A DNA stretch of 59,129 nucleotides from Phycisphaerae bacterium (GCA_030448225.1 JAUJNJ010000011.1:1-59129), one strand, 5' to 3'; counted from the first letter of the stretch, positions 46,705 through 54,571 are shown. A program made the numbers and translations. The notes: generated by a model from the sequence alone, not told the origin.

Positions 46705-46881
46705 TCAACCACTCGGCGGGCCGCAGTCGTCCTGATCGCCTTTGAGCAGGACGGGGAACCCTTCGGGTTCCGGCGGGTCCGGCTCCCGGCAATCGTACAG
46801 CCGTCGCTCGCCGTGCGCGACGTGCGAGAGCGCGTAGAGGATCGAGATCGCCAGGAAGGTGCCGAGTACGAATTGCGCCAT
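46705..46881 (-). CDS. 58-residue membrane microprotein
   Basis: ATG 46881 with GGGAG eight bases upstream. The product starts MAQFVLGTFLAISILYALSH, a single N-terminal helix, and continues with a short acidic/Pro-rich tail (CREPDPPEPEGFPVLLKGD) to DDCGPPSG. It follows the 111-residue membrane-anchored gene on the same strand by 81 bp, so it is probably the last gene of the run from 53.7 kb. Unknown function. Confidence 0.55.
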   Translation of the reverse strand: MAQFVLGTFLAISILYALSHVAHGERRLYDCREPDPPEPEGFPVLLKGDQDDCGPPSG

Positions 46882-46962
46882 CGTCGTCGCTCCCGTCCGT
46901 GGGGAAGAGGTTCGTCGGAATCGGTCGCGCGGTGCGCCGATCCGGCGTCCGCGGTCCGAGCG

Positions 46963-47298
46963 TCATCGCTCCTTGTCGATCGCGGTGACGATCACGCCGG
47001 ACAGTTCGGCCTTCTTCTTCGCGTTCGCCAACGTGAACGCCCACACGCGCAGGCGGACGTCCTCGAGCGTCGACGGAACGACGCCGGTCACGCGGTAGCG
47101 GCCGGGGCCGTCGTCCTCGGGGCGGGCGGGCAGCGCGGCTCGGACGACGACCGGGAACCCTTGCGACACGTGCGGGTCCGTCGGCGGCGTCACGGGTCGT
47201 TGCCGGACCGACGGGCTGGGCCACACCTGGTCGAGCACGACGCAGACGAACAGCCCGGCCACGACGAAAAGCACGACGCCGAGCGTTACCTCGATCAC
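46963..47298 (-). CDS. Membrane-anchored small protein, 111 residues
   Basis: GTG 47298 has GGGAGG six bases upstream. An N-terminal TM helix (EVTLGVVLFVVAGLFVCVVLD) is followed by a soluble, probably beta-rich domain (GFPVVVRAALPARPEDDG; YRVTGVVPSTLEDVRLRVWA; KAELSGVIVTAIDKER). No family recognised. It lies 120 bp downstream of ESCRT-III-like gene B in the same orientation. Confidence 0.65.
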   Translation of the reverse strand: MIEVTLGVVLFVVAGLFVCVVLDQVWPSPSVRQRPVTPPTDPHVSQGFPVVVRAALPARPEDDGPGRYRVTGVVPSTLEDVRLRVWAFTLANAKKKAELSGVIVTAIDKER

Positions 47299-47418
47299 GT
47301 CAACCTCCCGTTCACCACGAACACCATGCGGCTCCCCGCCGGCTCCTTACCGCGGCCGGAACGTCGACCCGCGGAAACGAATGCTCGCGGCATTCGCGGA
47401 CGCGGCGGCGACCCGCCT

Positions 47419-48033
47419 CTAGATGCCCTTCTCCATCGACGACTGCCGTCGGCGGACGGCCTTGTCGGCCTCGTCGAACGCCTCGTCCTGCTTCAACGCG
47501 CCTTTGTCGAGGTCGTTCCAGATGTTCATCAGTTCCTGCCCCGCGCCGCTGAGGCCCGCCGAGGCGAGGGCGTCCTTGTCGGATTGGGCGCCGAGGTCGA
47601 GGATCGTGTTCAGCCGCTCCTGGTACATGTCCTGGCTGACGGCGTCGTCCTCGATCCACTGACTGATCCGGGCCACGTCCTTGTCGGTGAGGTTGAGCCG
47701 GCCCAGCGCCCGGCCCTTCTCGTTGTTCTCCTTCACGATCCGTAGGCGGCTGACGGTGAGCAGTTCCTTGCTCCGCAGGTTCAGCTCGCGGGCGGCCATG
47801 AGCTGTTCCTGCGTCTTGAGCTCGAAGTCCTGCGCCAGCGCCTTGCGCAGCTCGGGCGACTTCTGCGTCGCGCCCTGCTGGAAGATCTTCTGCTTGTCGG
47901 CGCCGATCGTCTCGATGCGCTTGAAGAGCCGGTCGCGGTTCTTCGTCAGGAGGATCTCCTCCTTGCGAAGCTCCTGGCGATCGAGCTCGCTGAGCGTCTT
48001 CTTGCGGCCGAAGATTTTGTCGATGAGGGCCAT
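47419..48033 (-). CDS. ESCRT-III/Snf7-like helical protein B
   Basis: 204 residues from ATG 48033. It starts MALIDKIFGRKKTLSELDRQ, a hydrophobic-basic tip typical of membrane-binding ESCRT-III N-termini. A long charged helix and a turn (EILLTKNRDRLFKRIETIGA, then QKSPELRKALAQDFELKTQE) form the hairpin (about residues 14-108). A second half follows with VARISQWIEDDAVSQDMYQE, ILDLGAQSDKDALASAGLSG and a weakly acidic end. There are no Cys residues. It could also be a generic coiled coil. It sits 105 bp after the 50-residue membrane protein and gene C, in the same orientation, as part of the putative operon. Confidence 0.6.
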   Translation of the reverse strand: MALIDKIFGRKKTLSELDRQELRKEEILLTKNRDRLFKRIETIGADKQKIFQQGATQKSPELRKALAQDFELKTQEQLMAARELNLRSKELLTVSRLRIVKENNEKGRALGRLNLTDKDVARISQWIEDDAVSQDMYQERLNTILDLGAQSDKDALASAGLSGAGQELMNIWNDLDKGALKQDEAFDEADKAVRRRQSSMEKGI

Positions 48034-48138
48034 GAATTTCGTTCAGCGGAACGTCGCGTCGAAGCCTTCAGCCTTCACCTTACACCGCCGAAGCCCCAAG
48101 GCCGACGGGCTTCATCACGGGAGAGGCGCGGCGGCCAG

Positions 48139-48291
48139 CTAAAGGCCGAAAACGCCGACTGCGATGATGAAGATCAATGGCGAGAACACCAGGAGAAGCA
48201 TCAACGTCACCAACACGACGGTAATTAGCTTCCAGCGCGGCTCCCGGGCCGTGTGGTAAGGCAAGGCGTTTTCATCAACACTGAGGCGCAT
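48139..48291 (-). CDS. 50-residue single-TM microprotein overlapping gene C
   Basis: ATG 48291 shares its A with the stop of the winged-helix/Snf7-like gene (TGATG), implying coupled translation. The protein has a short polar N-terminus (MRLSVDENALPYHTAREPRW) and then one long hydrophobic segment (KLITVVLVTLMLLLVFSPLI, FIIAVGVFGL) to its end. It resembles a small tail-anchored partner. No family recognised. Confidence 0.65.
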   Translation of the reverse strand: MRLSVDENALPYHTAREPRWKLITVVLVTLMLLLVFSPLIFIIAVGVFGL

Positions 48292-49793
48292 CAACCCGCC
48301 TCCGGCTCGCTCCGCCGGGGCGGCTGCTGCTGGGGGACCGGCGGGACGGAGGTCGGGGCCGACCACTGCTGCTGCTGCAACGTCTGCTTCGGCGCCGGCG
48401 GCTCGTTCGCGGCCTCCTGTTCTTCGGCGTCGTGGGATTCGCGCTCGAGCTCCTCGTACAGCGCCTGCTCCTCGGCGCTGAGGCCGCTCGTCGTGAGCGA
48501 GCCGGTCGTGCCGGCCAGTTCGTTGCTGACCTCCAGCTCGGCCAGCATCTCCTCGGCCTTCACGGCGTCGGCGGTCATCTCGTCGGCGTCGGGCAGCTTG
48601 GCGCCCTGGCCCTGCTGCACGAGCTCGAGGTTGTGCAGGTGCGTGCTGACGACGTTGATCTGCTGGTTGAGGACGCCGAGCAGTTGCTGGCGGCGCTCGA
48701 GGTCCTTGCGGAGTTGCAGGAGCTGGCTCGTCACGCGCTTCTTGGTGATCGAGCCGGCCGCGTCCTTGAACTGGCGGCGGAGGTCGGCCTCCTGCTGTTC
48801 GAGCGTGCCGAGGTCCTCGTAGGCGCGGTCGCGCTGCTGCGAGAGCGCGGCCCGCCGCTCGGCGAGGAAGCTGATCTTCTTCTCGTTCTCCCCCTTGCGG
48901 GCGAAGAGCGATTTCATCCGGTCGAGCAGCGGCATGTCCGAACCTCCCGAAGCGGCGGCCGACGACGCGGGCGACGCCGAAGAGACCGAGGGGGACGCCC
49001 CCTCGCGGTAGAGCACCAGCCGCCCGTCGAGCCGCTTGGCCGCGAGCCCGGCGTTCTGCTGGGCGTAGGCCCGGAACTCGGCCTCGACGAGCTGCGGCGC
49101 GAGCTGCGCCTTGGCGGCGATGCGGTCGGCGGCGAGCCCGCCGGAGAGCAGGTCGACGCGGGCGGCGTCGATCTGCTCGCGCACGCGGCGGCGCTTGTCG
49201 GCCTCGGCCTCGGGGTCGAGCAGGTCGGCCAGCGCCTTCACCGGCGTCGGCCCCGTGACGCGCCACCCGCCGGCGTCGTTCGGCTCGGCGAGGATCACCG
49301 TCCGCTCGGCCCGGCGGTCGGCGAGCTCGCGGGCCTCGATCGTGAAGCCGCTCGTGGAGACGACGATGAGCGTCGTCGGCTCCCCCTTCAGCGACGGCGG
49401 CAGCCCGCCCAGCACCTTATGCACGTCCGGCGTCGACAGCGGCTGGGGCGACTCGCCCTTGAGCAGCGTGCGCGTCGGCGAGACGCAGACGACCTTCAGC
49501 CGCCCCACCACCTCGGTGAGGAACCACCACTTCGTCCGCGTGAGCGTGACGTCGAGCGTCTGCCCGACCGGCATGCGGTTCTGGAGCTCGCGGTCCGGCA
49601 GGTTCATCTCGCTCATGAGCCGCTTGAGGTCGACGGCCTTGTCGTCCTTGCGGACGTCGCGCTGCATCGCGACGACGGGCAAAGGCCGCGTCGTGTCGAC
49701 GCGGAGGCGCTCGTCGGCCAGCAGGCGCTCGACGTGCTGCACCATCTGCTGCTCGGCCTGGCGGTGGAGTTCGGGGTCGGGGCTCGTCTTCAT
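48291..49793 (-). CDS. Winged-helix and ESCRT-III/Snf7-like protein C (CHMP7-like architecture)
   Basis: 500 residues from ATG 49793. Residues 1-190 form an unassigned alpha/beta region (TKWWFLTEVVGRLKVVCVSP; TTLIVVSTSGFTIEAREL). Residues about 200-266 look like a winged helix (LSGGLAADRIAAKAQLAP, VEAEFRAYAQQN, RLDGRLVLYREG). After an Ala/Ser linker, MPLLDRMKSLFARK (287-300) begins a Snf7-like unit: a basic hairpin (TKKRVTSQLLQLRKDLERRQ, 350-370; HLHNLEL), then a DAVKAEEMLAELEVSNELAG helix and an acidic SAEEQALYEELERE helix (439-452). These parallel the CHMP4 helices NKRAALQALKRKKR, DKVDELMQDIADQQELAEE and DEDELMAELEELEQE. A Pro/Gln tail ends it. Winged helix plus Snf7 is the CHMP7 order. Assignment by eye only. 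Confidence 0.6.
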   Translation of the reverse strand: MKTSPDPELHRQAEQQMVQHVERLLADERLRVDTTRPLPVVAMQRDVRKDDKAVDLKRLMSEMNLPDRELQNRMPVGQTLDVTLTRTKWWFLTEVVGRLKVVCVSPTRTLLKGESPQPLSTPDVHKVLGGLPPSLKGEPTTLIVVSTSGFTIEARELADRRAERTVILAEPNDAGGWRVTGPTPVKALADLLDPEAEADKRRRVREQIDAARVDLLSGGLAADRIAAKAQLAPQLVEAEFRAYAQQNAGLAAKRLDGRLVLYREGASPSVSSASPASSAAASGGSDMPLLDRMKSLFARKGENEKKISFLAERRAALSQQRDRAYEDLGTLEQQEADLRRQFKDAAGSITKKRVTSQLLQLRKDLERRQQLLGVLNQQINVVSTHLHNLELVQQGQGAKLPDADEMTADAVKAEEMLAELEVSNELAGTTGSLTTSGLSAEEQALYEELERESHDAEEQEAANEPPAPKQTLQQQQWSAPTSVPPVPQQQPPRRSEPEAG

Positions 49794-49871
49794 GCGCGTT
49801 CGGGTTCGTCGGTCGCTCGTCGGTGTCCGGTCGGTGGCGCGGTCCCGGGCGGCCGGGACGACGTCGGGAGG

Positions 49872-49976
49872 TCAGTCGCGTCCTGCCCCCCGCCGCAGCC
49901 GCACGGCCAGGTAGGTGAACACCAACAGACACCACGCCCAGCCGGCCGCGGAGAGGATTATATAGAGTTCCCGCAT
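49872..49976 (-). CDS. Possible 34-residue membrane microprotein
   Basis: ATG 49976; no clear Shine-Dalgarno site. The product starts MRELYIILSAAGWAWCLLVF, a single aromatic-rich helix, and ends TYLAVRLRRGAGRD with a basic tail. It lies 78 bp upstream of gene C in the same orientation. The hydrophobic pattern and context suggest it is real, but its shortness limits certainty. Confidence 0.4.
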   Translation of the reverse strand: MRELYIILSAAGWAWCLLVFTYLAVRLRRGAGRD

Positions 49977-50056
49977 CGCCGCATGCCGCGATACACGCCC
50001 GGGTCGGTGCCCCGACGGCCGCCGCCGCCGGGACCGGCGAAACGGGCCGCGGCCGG

Positions 50057-50455
50057 TTAGAGTCGGAGCGTCGTCCAGATCCGCCGCCCGAGGCACGCCA
50101 GGAGCATCAGCCCGCAGACGGCGGCGTCGGCGTTGTTCGTGGCGATCTGCAGCCGCGCGAGGTCGGTCGTCGGCAGCGTCTGGGTGGCGGACGAGGCGTG
50201 CTTGTAGCTCATCGCCTTCTCGAGCATCTCGGCCATCGCCTGCGTCGGGTTCTCCTTCTGCCGTTCGCCCAGTCGCCGGAACGCCTCGGACGCCGACGCG
50301 TCGCGGCAGACCCGGCCGGAGTCGACGAGCGGCTTGAGGTCGTCCCAGTTCCGCACGATGTGCGTGTGCCGGTCGAGCCGGACCTTCCAGCCGTCGGCGG
50401 TCCACGTCGCCGTGCCGATCGTCCGGCCCTCGCTCGTGATGAGCATCTCGTTCAT
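50057..50455 (-). CDS. Small unknown protein with C-terminal hydrophobic segment
   Basis: 132 residues from ATG 50455 (GGGG eight bases upstream). An ATG at 50656 in the same frame overlaps the stop of the upstream gene (ATGA) but would add 67 mostly Arg/Ala residues of non-protein-like composition. The N-terminal 45 residues look like a small beta domain (SEGRTIGTATWTADGWKVRL). A helical middle (SEAFRRLGERQKENPTQAMA) and a C-terminal hydrophobic stretch (AAVCGLMLLACLGRRIW) follow. No family recognised. Confidence 0.55.
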   Translation of the reverse strand: MNEMLITSEGRTIGTATWTADGWKVRLDRHTHIVRNWDDLKPLVDSGRVCRDASASEAFRRLGERQKENPTQAMAEMLEKAMSYKHASSATQTLPTTDLARLQIATNNADAAVCGLMLLACLGRRIWTTLRL

Positions 50456-50652
50456 GTCGTGATCCCCGATGACGATCGACCGCAGCCCGAGGCGCAAAGC
50501 GACACGCGACTTCGCGCGTGCGACCACGGCGTTCGTCGCCGCACCGCGGCCCAGCGGCACGGCACGGTCTGCACCGACACGATGCCGCTCGACCAGCGTA
50601 AGCCGCCGCCGGCGCGGCTTCCCGACTGCGCCTCGCCGACGACGGCGGCCGT

Positions 50653-51657
50653 TCATGCTCGGTACGTGCCGAGTCGAGCGTTCGGTGTGGCGACGTCGTC
50701 GCCGGCGGCGCGTCTCCTGCCACAACGATGGCAGAACAGCGCCCCGTCCGCGAGGGGCGCGGCGCATCGCTCGCGCTCGCACCGCACGATCGGCCGGAAA
50801 CTCGTGGCGCCGAGATGGTGCGCCCGCTCGCGCACGCGGTCCGCGACCGCGCCGCGGACGAACGGGCCCGTGAACGAGGAGTACCGTCGCCCCGCCGCGC
50901 CGGCGAACATGGCGGCCGGGCCCCAGGGCGCGTTGCAGTGGAGCATCACGATCCCCCCGATCAACCACGGCCCGGAGCGGCGAACGACATGCGGCAGGCC
51001 GATCGGCCGCAGGCGCTCGACGGCCGCGTACCGGTCGAACGCGATCAGGAATCGCCTCAGCGCCCCCTCGTGGGCTCGGAGTTGGAGCCACAGGCCGAGG
51101 TACGCGCCGGACAGACCCACGAACCACGCGAGGAACGGGAGAAAGTCCGGGGCGTCGAAGATCCGGTCGAGGCCGCCCTGACGAAGAACCAGGATGGCCC
51201 CATTGCCGTACGTCGCGCCGACGACGTCTTTGAAGTCAAAGTCGCCGTTGAGGTGCGTGCCGATCACGACGCCCACGAGGGCGCACAAGATCAGCGGCAG
51301 CGCGGCGAGGAACGGCCGGGGCCGCACGGCGTCGGCGGCGTGGCGGAGGGCGGCGGACTCGGGGTGGAGGCTGTGGAAGCGGAACCACTCCGCGGCCTCG
51401 GCCAGCACCCGGCCGTCGGCGTCGACGGCGTCGCGGACGCGGAACGTCCACGCGAGGATCGGCCCGACCCCGAACGTGATCAGCCCGAAGAGCGTCGTGC
51501 GGATCGCCCCGGGCCTCGGCCGGAACGGGATCGCCCGGGCGAGGTTCCGAAGGAGGGACGCGGTCAGGTCATCGGCCGCCGCGACGGGGGGAGCGGGCGG
51601 CGTGCGCGCCGGGGGGCGGGCGGCGGGATGATCGATCGGTAACGCGGGCATCGACAC
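50653..51657 (-). CDS. Multi-pass membrane protein with C-terminal zinc ribbon
   Basis: 334 residues from about 51657. A Pro/Ala-rich N-terminus is followed by membrane helices (TLFGLITFGVGPILAWTF; FLAALPLILCALVGVVIG; FLAWFVGLSGAYLGLWLQL; WLIGGIVMLH). The C-terminus has a zinc ribbon, CERERCAAPLADGALFCHRC (about residues 290-310). This ribbon shares the FCxxCG ending with the two neighbouring genes. The gene is 27 bp after the previous stop, so cotranscription is likely. No family recognised. Confidence 0.65.
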   Translation of the reverse strand: MSMPALPIDHPAARPPARTPPAPPVAAADDLTASLLRNLARAIPFRPRPGAIRTTLFGLITFGVGPILAWTFRVRDAVDADGRVLAEAAEWFRFHSLHPESAALRHAADAVRPRPFLAALPLILCALVGVVIGTHLNGDFDFKDVVGATYGNGAILVLRQGGLDRIFDAPDFLPFLAWFVGLSGAYLGLWLQLRAHEGALRRFLIAFDRYAAVERLRPIGLPHVVRRSGPWLIGGIVMLHCNAPWGPAAMFAGAAGRRYSSFTGPFVRGAVADRVRERAHHLGATSFRPIVRCERERCAAPLADGALFCHRCGRRRAAGDDVATPNARLGTYRA

Positions 51658-51684
51658 GTCTGCACCGTCCCCGAAAGCCGACGT

Positions 51685-52014
51685 TTACCACATCGCCACG
51701 CGCCGCACCACCGGCCTTCCGTGCCCGCCGCCGCCACGGCCGCCGCCGCGGGGGGCGACCATCTTGCCGCAGCGCCGGCAGAAGCGGGCGTGGTGGGGAT
51801 TCACCGCCTGGCAGGCCGCCTGCGCGCAGCGCACGCCGTTCAACACCGGCGGCGGCGGCGGGGCCTGGCGCCCGGTGCCGAAGATCAGCGCGCCGATGCC
51901 GCGGCCGATCAGGTCGATGAGCGACAAGACGAACCAGCCGCCGCCGACCACGAGGATCACCGCGATGATCCCGCCCCACACGGCCACTTCACCTGCGTTG
52001 GCCATCGTCGTCAT
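51685..52014 (-). CDS. Single-TM protein with C-terminal zinc ribbon
   Basis: 109 residues from ATG 52014 (GAGGAGGGCGTG upstream). One strong TM helix (GGIIAVILVVGGGWFVLSLI) is followed by a ribbon CAQAACQAVNPHHARFCRRC (about residues 67-86) and a Gly/Arg-rich tail. It looks like a small adaptor using the same ribbon type as the kinase just upstream. It lies between the kinase and the multi-pass ribbon protein, in the same orientation. Confidence 0.65.
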   Translation of the reverse strand: MTTMANAGEVAVWGGIIAVILVVGGGWFVLSLIDLIGRGIGALIFGTGRQAPPPPPVLNGVRCAQAACQAVNPHHARFCRRCGKMVAPRGGGRGGGGHGRPVVRRVAMW

Positions 52015-52094
52015 CACGCCCTCCTCTCCGGCGACCCGCGCCCCGACGTCCCGCACCCGGCGGCCGGGCCGCGCCACGGCGTACGTCATTGGTA

Positions 52095-53201
52095 TTACGT
52101 CGGCGCCAGGTGGCTGCTCAATGTCTGTCCGCAGAAAATGCAGAACTGGTCCGCCGGATCGGGGTACGCGCCGCACTGCGGGCAGCGGCGGACGTTCTCG
52201 ACGAGTTGCACGCCGCAGCTCATGCAGAACTGGTCGGTCGGGTCGACGCCCTGGCGGCACTGCGGGCACGTCGAGCGCCCGCCCGCGACGGCCGGCGGCA
52301 CCGCGCCACGATGCGATTGAACTGGGATGTGGCGCCCCGCCCCTCGCCCATCGCCGTGGCCCGCCGACGCCGCCGGGCCGGATTTCGGCAGGGGCGGCGG
52401 GAGCGCGGCAAGGAACTCGGCGGCCGACGCGTAGCGCTTGTCGAGCCGCGCGTACGACCGGCGGAACGCCTCGTCGAGCGCCCGCGGCACCGCGGGGTTC
52501 AGGTCGCTCGGCAAGTCGGTGCCGGCCGGCCGCTCGCCCGTCAGCATCTCGTAGAGGACGACGCCGCAGGCGTAGAGGTCGGCGCGCGGCGTGATCTCGG
52601 CGCCGGTGCGCTGCTCGGGCGCCATGTAGTCGAGCGTGCCGGCGATCTCCTGCCCGGCGGGGCTGTTCATCGAGGCCGAGTACGCGATCGACCCGATCGT
52701 CGCCGCCGCCGCGTGCGACTTGCCGAGGCCGAAGTCCGCCACCTTCACCAGCCCGTCGACGGCGAACCCCTCGGTCAGCGCCCGCTCGTGGACGAGGATG
52801 TTCTCCGGCTTCACGTCGCGGTGGACGACGCCCTGCGCGTGCGCGTACGCCAGCCCGGCCAGCACCTGCCGCAGGACCGACACCGCGTCGCCGATCGTCA
52901 GCCGCTTGCTCTGGATGAGCGGCCGCAGGCTCGAGCCGGGCACGTACTCCATCGTGAGGTAAGGCGGGTCGCCGTACGGGTCGAACCCGGTGGCGCGGAC
53001 GACGTTGGGGTGGACGAGCCCGTGGATCGCCAGTCCCTCGCGCTGGAGGGTGCGGAGGTACTGCGGGTCGGTCGGCACCTTCACCGCGACGACCTGATCG
53101 GTCCACACGTGGTGGTACGCCCGCCAGACCTCGCCGAACGTGCCGGCGCTGATCCGGTCCCGCAGGACGTACTCGCCGACGCGCTGGTTGGGTGAAGCCA
53201 T
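52095..53201 (-). CDS. Hanks-type Ser/Thr protein kinase with two C-terminal zinc ribbons
   Basis: 368 residues from ATG 53201 (GGGAG upstream; an earlier in-frame ATG at 53258 was rejected). The kinase domain is complete: Gly-rich loop SAGTFGEVW (18-26), VAVKV lysine (K41), HRDVKPEN (127-134), DFG (156-158) and APE (195-197). After a low-complexity linker, two ribbons follow (CPQCRQGVDPTDQFCMSCG and CPQCGAYPDPADQFCIFCG). No TM helix is present, so the kinase is cytoplasmic. It lies in the long minus-strand run and may phosphorylate the downstream helical proteins, read by the nearby FHA protein; that is inference. Confidence 0.9.
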   Translation of the reverse strand: MASPNQRVGEYVLRDRISAGTFGEVWRAYHHVWTDQVVAVKVPTDPQYLRTLQREGLAIHGLVHPNVVRATGFDPYGDPPYLTMEYVPGSSLRPLIQSKRLTIGDAVSVLRQVLAGLAYAHAQGVVHRDVKPENILVHERALTEGFAVDGLVKVADFGLGKSHAAAATIGSIAYSASMNSPAGQEIAGTLDYMAPEQRTGAEITPRADLYACGVVLYEMLTGERPAGTDLPSDLNPAVPRALDEAFRRSYARLDKRYASAAEFLAALPPPLPKSGPAASAGHGDGRGAGRHIPVQSHRGAVPPAVAGGRSTCPQCRQGVDPTDQFCMSCGVQLVENVRRCPQCGAYPDPADQFCIFCGQTLSSHLAPT

Positions 53202-53285
53202 GAGAACTCCCGGGGCTGCCAGGAAGACCATCGAAGTCATAACCGCCGAAGCGGCCACGCCGCGGTCGGTGCGGCGCGCGGCCGG

Positions 53286-53681
53286 TTAGTCGCCGACCTT
53301 CTCCGCGATCCAGTCGCAGGCGAACAGATTATACACGCCCGCCACGAGCACTCCCGCCGCGGCGAACGACCATGCCGCCGGCCCGCTGATCGACCACTCG
53401 AACAGCCACCCGAGCAGCGCCGCCTCGATCGCCGTGAACGCGACGACGAGGGCCGCGCCCGCGCCGTTGCTCTCGAGGCGGGCGACGCGCCCGATGAGAA
53501 AGAAGCTCACCCACGGCAGAAGTAACACGATCGCGAACCACGCGACGATCCGGCCGGTCCCGGTGACGAGCATCTCGCGCGTCGCGAGGTCCATCTGCCA
53601 CCAGGAGATCCCCGCGGCGATCACCGCCAGCGCGACGAGGCCGCTGATGACTTTTCCGCCGGCGCTCTTGAGGAAATCCAT
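53286..53681 (-). CDS. Four-helix membrane protein, unknown
   Basis: 131 residues from ATG 53681. Four hydrophobic segments (VISGLVALAVIAAGISWW; RIVAWFAIVLLLPWVSFFLI; AALVVAFTAIEAALLGWLF; AWSFAAAGVLVAGVYNLFA) and a short C-terminal tail (CDWIAEKVGD). No family recognised. It is the first gene of the minus-strand run that includes the kinase, zinc-ribbon and ESCRT-III-like genes. Confidence 0.65.
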   Translation of the reverse strand: MDFLKSAGGKVISGLVALAVIAAGISWWQMDLATREMLVTGTGRIVAWFAIVLLLPWVSFFLIGRVARLESNGAGAALVVAFTAIEAALLGWLFEWSISGPAAWSFAAAGVLVAGVYNLFACDWIAEKVGD

Positions 53682-53829
53682 GCCGGACGCGATTGTACCG
53701 GCCGTCCGGACCGCGAAGCGTTATAAACTGCACGCGTTCCCCAACATCCCCTTGGGACGCCGCCACTTACGCGCTTACGGGCGGGTTCTGTTTGATTCGC
53801 GCGCCCCGCCGCGTCGAAGATGGCCTGCC

Positions 53830-54571
53830 ATGTACCGCCCCACCCGCGTCAAACGCTTCGACTTCCCGCCCGGGCGGGTAATCGCCGGCAAGTACGAGGT
53901 CGAGCGCGAGCTCGGTAGTGGCTGGGAAGGCGAGGTTTACGCGATCGTCGAACGCGCGACGGGGATCCGCCGGGCCGCGAAGTTCTACTACCCGCACCGC
54001 GACCCCATGGGGAAGATCGCGATCAGCTACGCCCGCAAGCTCGACGCGCTGCGCCACTGCCCGATCCTGATGCAGTACCACCACCAGGAGATCGCCTACG
54101 TCAAGCGGCGGAAGGTGATCGTGGTGGTGAGCGAACTCGTCGAGGGAGCGAAGCTCAGCGAGTTCCTGCTCGAACAGCCCCGCAAACGGCTCAGCCGCGT
54201 TCGAGGCGCTGCACGTGCTGTACGCGGCTCGCCCGCGGCATCGCGCCGATCCACGCTCGCGGCGAGTACCACGGCGACATCCACGACGACAACATCATGA
54301 TCCGTTGCCAGGATCAGCTTCGAGGTGAAGCTGCTCGACTTCTTCGACCTCGGCCGGCCCACCCGCGGCAAGATCCACAAGGACGTGCTCAACCTCGTGC
54401 AGGTCTTCCAGACCCTCGTCGGCGGCCGCGAGCCGCTACGCGACGCAGCCCCAGGTGGTAAAGGCGATCATCCGCGGCGGCAAGGACTCTTCGTGCTCCA
54501 GCCGCTTTCAAAGCGCCGGCGACCTCCAACGCCACCTGGAAACGCTGACGTGGGAGGGGCGAAGCGCGTGA
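53830..54571 (+). CDS. Atypical protein kinase, frameshifted
   Basis: About 247 codons from ATG 53830. The N-lobe is clear: GKYEVERELGSGWEGEVYAI (Gly-rich loop), RRAAKFYYP (Lys), KVIVVVSELVEGAKLSEFL. After frame changes near 54,195 and 54,233, EALHVLYA and ARGIAPIHARGEYHGDIHDDN give a catalytic loop HGDIHDDN in place of HRDxKxxN. A further shift near 54,318 gives FEVKLLDFFDLG (DFF in place of DFG). Later shifts lead to LQRHLETLTWEGRSA and the stop at 54571. The GDIHDDN loop recalls aminoglycoside-phosphotransferase-like kinases. It runs convergently with the FHA gene. Either consensus errors or decay cause the frameshifts. Confidence 0.65.
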
